Below, one piece after another: positions 60,578 through 64,000 of a stretch of 64,000 nucleotides of DNA. A model generated the notes under the pieces. The model was not told the DNA's origin and searched no databases. It was given only the letters and a program-made list of their open reading frames with translations. The stretch covers positions 248,001 through 312,000 of the forward strand of contig NZ_JAKEDU010000001.1 of the NCBI RefSeq assembly GCF_021462405.1, written 5' to 3'. The position numbers and the translations under genes are program-made. The DNA is from Thermus tengchongensis. Lineage in GTDB: Bacteria > Deinococcota > Deinococci > Deinococcales > Thermaceae. Numbering within the stretch: the first letter of the stretch is position 1; the number at the start of each line of letters is the position of its first letter.

Positions 60578-61993
60578 ATGGGAAAAACGCTTTACGAAAA
60601 AGTCTGGGAAGCGCACGAGGTAAGGAAGCTCCGAAGCGGGCAAAGCCAGCTTTTCATCGACCTGCACCTCCTCCACGAGGTAACGAGCCCCCAGGCTTTC
60701 GGGATGCTGAAGGACCTGGGGCTCAAGGTGCGCTACCCCCACCGCACCTTCGCCACCGTGGACCACATCGTCCCCACCCACGACCGCACCGAGCCCTTCC
60801 AGGATCCTCTGGCCCAGAGCATGCTGGAAGCCCTCCGGCAGAACACCAAGGAGCACGGGATCACCTTCTTTGACCTGGGAAGCGGGAACCAGGGGATCGT
60901 GCACGTGATCGGCCCCCAGCTGGGCCTCACCCAGCCCGGCATGACCATCGCCTGCGGGGATTCCCACACCTCCACCCACGGGGCCTTCGGGGCGGTGGCC
61001 TTCGGCATCGGCACCAGCCAGGTGCGGGACGTGCTCGCCACCCAGACCCTGGCCGCCAGCCGGCTCAAGGTGCGGCGCATCAACGTGGAGGGGAAGCTCG
61101 CCCCCGGGGTCTACGCCAAGGACGTGATCCTGCACATCATCCGCCACCTGGGGGTGAAGGGGGGGTTGGGCTACGCCTATGAGTACGGGGGAAGCGCCGT
61201 GGAGGCCATGGACATGGAAAGCCGCATGACCCTTTGCAACATGTCCATCGAGGGCGGGGCCCGCATCGGCTACGTGAACCCCGACGAGACCACCTTCGCC
61301 TACCTGGAAGGCCGCCCCTATAGCCCCAAGGGGGCGGAGTGGGAGGAGGCCAAAAGGCGCTGGAAAAGTTTCGCCTCCGATCCCGACGCCCATTATGACG
61401 ACGTGGTCACCTTCCGGGCCGAGGAGATCCCCCCCACGGTCACCTGGGGCATCAACCCCGGGCAGGCGGTGCCCATTGACGGTAGGATCCCCCTCCTGGA
61501 GGAGCTTCCCGAGGAAGAGCGCCCCGTGGCGGAAGAGGCCTTGGCCTACATGGGCCTGAAGCCCGGCCAGCCCATCAAGGGGGTGCCCATCCAGGTGGCC
61601 TTCATTGGGAGCTGCACCAACGCTAGGCTTTCGGACCTCCGGGAGGTGGCCCGCTTCCTGAAGGGCCACAAGGTCAAGAAGGGGGTTAGGGCCCTGGTGG
61701 TGCCGGGCTCGGAGTGGGTGGCCCAGAAGGCCGAGGAGGAGGGCATCGCCGAAGTCTTCCGCGAGGCGGGGTTTGAGTGGCGGAACCCGGGGTGCTCCAT
61801 GTGCCTGGCCATGAACCCGGACCGCCTGCAAGGGGACGAACTGGCCGCCAGCTCCTCCAACCGCAACTACAAGGGGCGCATGGGAAGCCCCAGGGGGCGC
61901 ACGGTCCTCATGAGCCCCCTGATGGTGGCGGCGGCGGCGGTGACGGGCGAGATCGCGGACGCCCGCGAGGTGTTTGGCATCTTGGCGCGCTAG
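60578..61993 (+). CDS. leuC: 3-isopropylmalate dehydratase large subunit
   Basis: Isomerises 2- to 3-isopropylmalate in leucine synthesis. 471 aa aconitase family. [4Fe-4S] ligands: [17 protein letters not shown] and [11 protein letters not shown], giving Cys near residues 346, 406 and 409. N-terminal substrate motifs [40 protein letters not shown] follows GGGAGGGAGC. Confidence 0.97.
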   Translation: MGKTLYEKVWEAHEVRKLRSGQSQLFIDLHLLHEVTSPQAFGMLKDLGLKVRYPHRTFATVDHIVPTHDRTEPFQDPLAQSMLEALRQNTKEHGITFFDLGSGNQGIVHVIGPQLGLTQPGMTIACGDSHTSTHGAFGAVAFGIGTSQVRDVLATQTLAASRLKVRRINVEGKLAPGVYAKDVILHIIRHLGVKGGLGYAYEYGGSAVEAMDMESRMTLCNMSIEGGARIGYVNPDETTFAYLEGRPYSPKGAEWEEAKRRWKSFASDPDAHYDDVVTFRAEEIPPTVTWGINPGQAVPIDGRIPLLEELPEEERPVAEEALAYMGLKPGQPIKGVPIQVAFIGSCTNARLSDLREVARFLKGHKVKKGVRALVVPGSEWVAQKAEEEGIAEVFREAGFEWRNPGCSMCLAMNPDRLQGDELAASSSNRNYKGRMGSPRGRTVLMSPLMVAAAAVTGEIADAREVFGILAR

Positions 61994-62012
61994 CGCTAGA
62001 TGGGAGGCGAGC

Positions 62013-63652
<1,640 letters not shown>

Positions 63653-63657
63653 GGAAA

Positions 63658-64000
63658 ATGCTCCGCCACCGCTTCACCGCCGAGGACTTCCACCGCATGC
63701 ACGAGGCCGGCATCCTCCCCGAGGACGCCCGGGTGGAACTGGTGAGGGGGGAGATCTTCACCATGAGTCCGGTGGGCAAGCGCCACATGGCGGCAGTCAA
63801 ACGGCTTATGGATCTCCTTTTTCCCCTGCAGCAGGCGAGGAAAGCCCTTCTGCAGGTGCAAGATCCTCTGAGGCTTTCCCCGGAAAACGAGCCCCAGCCC
63901 GACCTCGCCCTCCTCGCCTACCGGGAAGACTTCTACCGCGACAAGGTGCCTGAGGCCCGGGATGCCCTCCTGGTGGTGGAGGTGGCGGACACCTCCTTGG
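63658..64000 (+). CDS. Uma2-family (DUF820) putative restriction-like endonuclease, 5' part
   Basis: The first 114 residues are visible. RFTAEDFHRMHEAGILPEDARVELVRGEIFTMSPVGKRHMAAVKRL is the typical Uma2 start, followed by EPQPDLALL and VVEVADTSL, which supply the D and E of a PD-(D/E)xK site (EVADTSL is the family hallmark). Such genes are numerous in some thermophiles; their biological role is unknown. Continues past the window edge. Confidence 0.85.
   Translation, partial: MLRHRFTAEDFHRMHEAGILPEDARVELVRGEIFTMSPVGKRHMAAVKRLMDLLFPLQQARKALLQVQDPLRLSPENEPQPDLALLAYREDFYRDKVPEARDALLVVEVADTSL

Overview
The window is chromosomal DNA of a Thermus species (Deinococcota). The G+C content is near 70%. 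Protein lengths match known Thermus enzymes: 4-alpha-glucanotransferase 500 aa, GlyRS 506 aa, TrpRS 337 aa, 3-isopropylmalate dehydrogenase 345 aa. The competence-pilin cluster around comZ is Thermus-specific, and many genes have a -10 box only 6-9 nt before the start codon, the layout of leaderless transcripts. It does not look like a single island: it is mostly housekeeping DNA interrupted by small accessory cassettes, repeats and one pilin locus of foreign-looking composition.

Layout. 1-5.3 kb: infC (5' end, apparent AUA start), an enoyl-CoA hydratase, glnS, a frameshifted exported protein, a DUF3234-like gene, tlyA and asd. 5.3-12.1 kb: a DUF6883/DUF4926 pair (the first frameshifted), glyS, a clpC/clpA-type unfoldase, radA and a PIN-TRAM membrane protein. 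12.1-24.6 kb: sucCD, malQ, hbd, an EamA transporter, paired M16 peptidases, recG, an unrecognised HExxH protein and a pectin-acetylesterase-like protein. 24.7-31 kb: sbcDC with a downstream half-CBS remnant, a YibE/F membrane protein divergent from a Fur-family regulator, and a DUF4258 protein. 31-50 kb: comF, mtnA, a PQQ-type sugar dehydrogenase, tdh, an 8.1-kb TamB-like gene, acyP, hflX, a DUF218 protein, a DivIVA-like protein, a YggS-like protein, purine nucleoside phosphorylase and a BamA-family Omp85 protein. 50-58 kb: DUF503, an MNT/HEPN pair with a shortened HEPN, thiolase, the six-gene pilin/competence operon, an IS630-type remnant and a DUF433/DUF5615 pair. 58-64 kb: scpA, trpS, tRNA-Leu(CAG), a hendecad-repeat membrane protein, leuCDB with a leucine attenuator, and a truncated Uma2 gene.

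How parts work together. BamA-like and TamB-like proteins point to a shared outer-membrane assembly or lipid-transport function. The pilin operon supplies minor pilins, the ComZ tip DNA receptor and the major pilin for DNA uptake. RadA, RecG and SbcCD cover recombination and repair. The leu operon carries its own leader peptide and terminator.

The most interesting unlisted structure is a dispersed family of small elements. Two full copies are exactly 104 bp, flanked by TA, with ends AGTRCCCC and GGGTRCT and an internal terminator-like hairpin. Further copies are deleted or diverged. Their ends match those of the degraded IS630-type transposase remnant at 56929-57285, so they look like MITEs of that transposon. 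Several copies begin inside the stop codon of the neighbouring gene and so supply both its stop and a transcription terminator.
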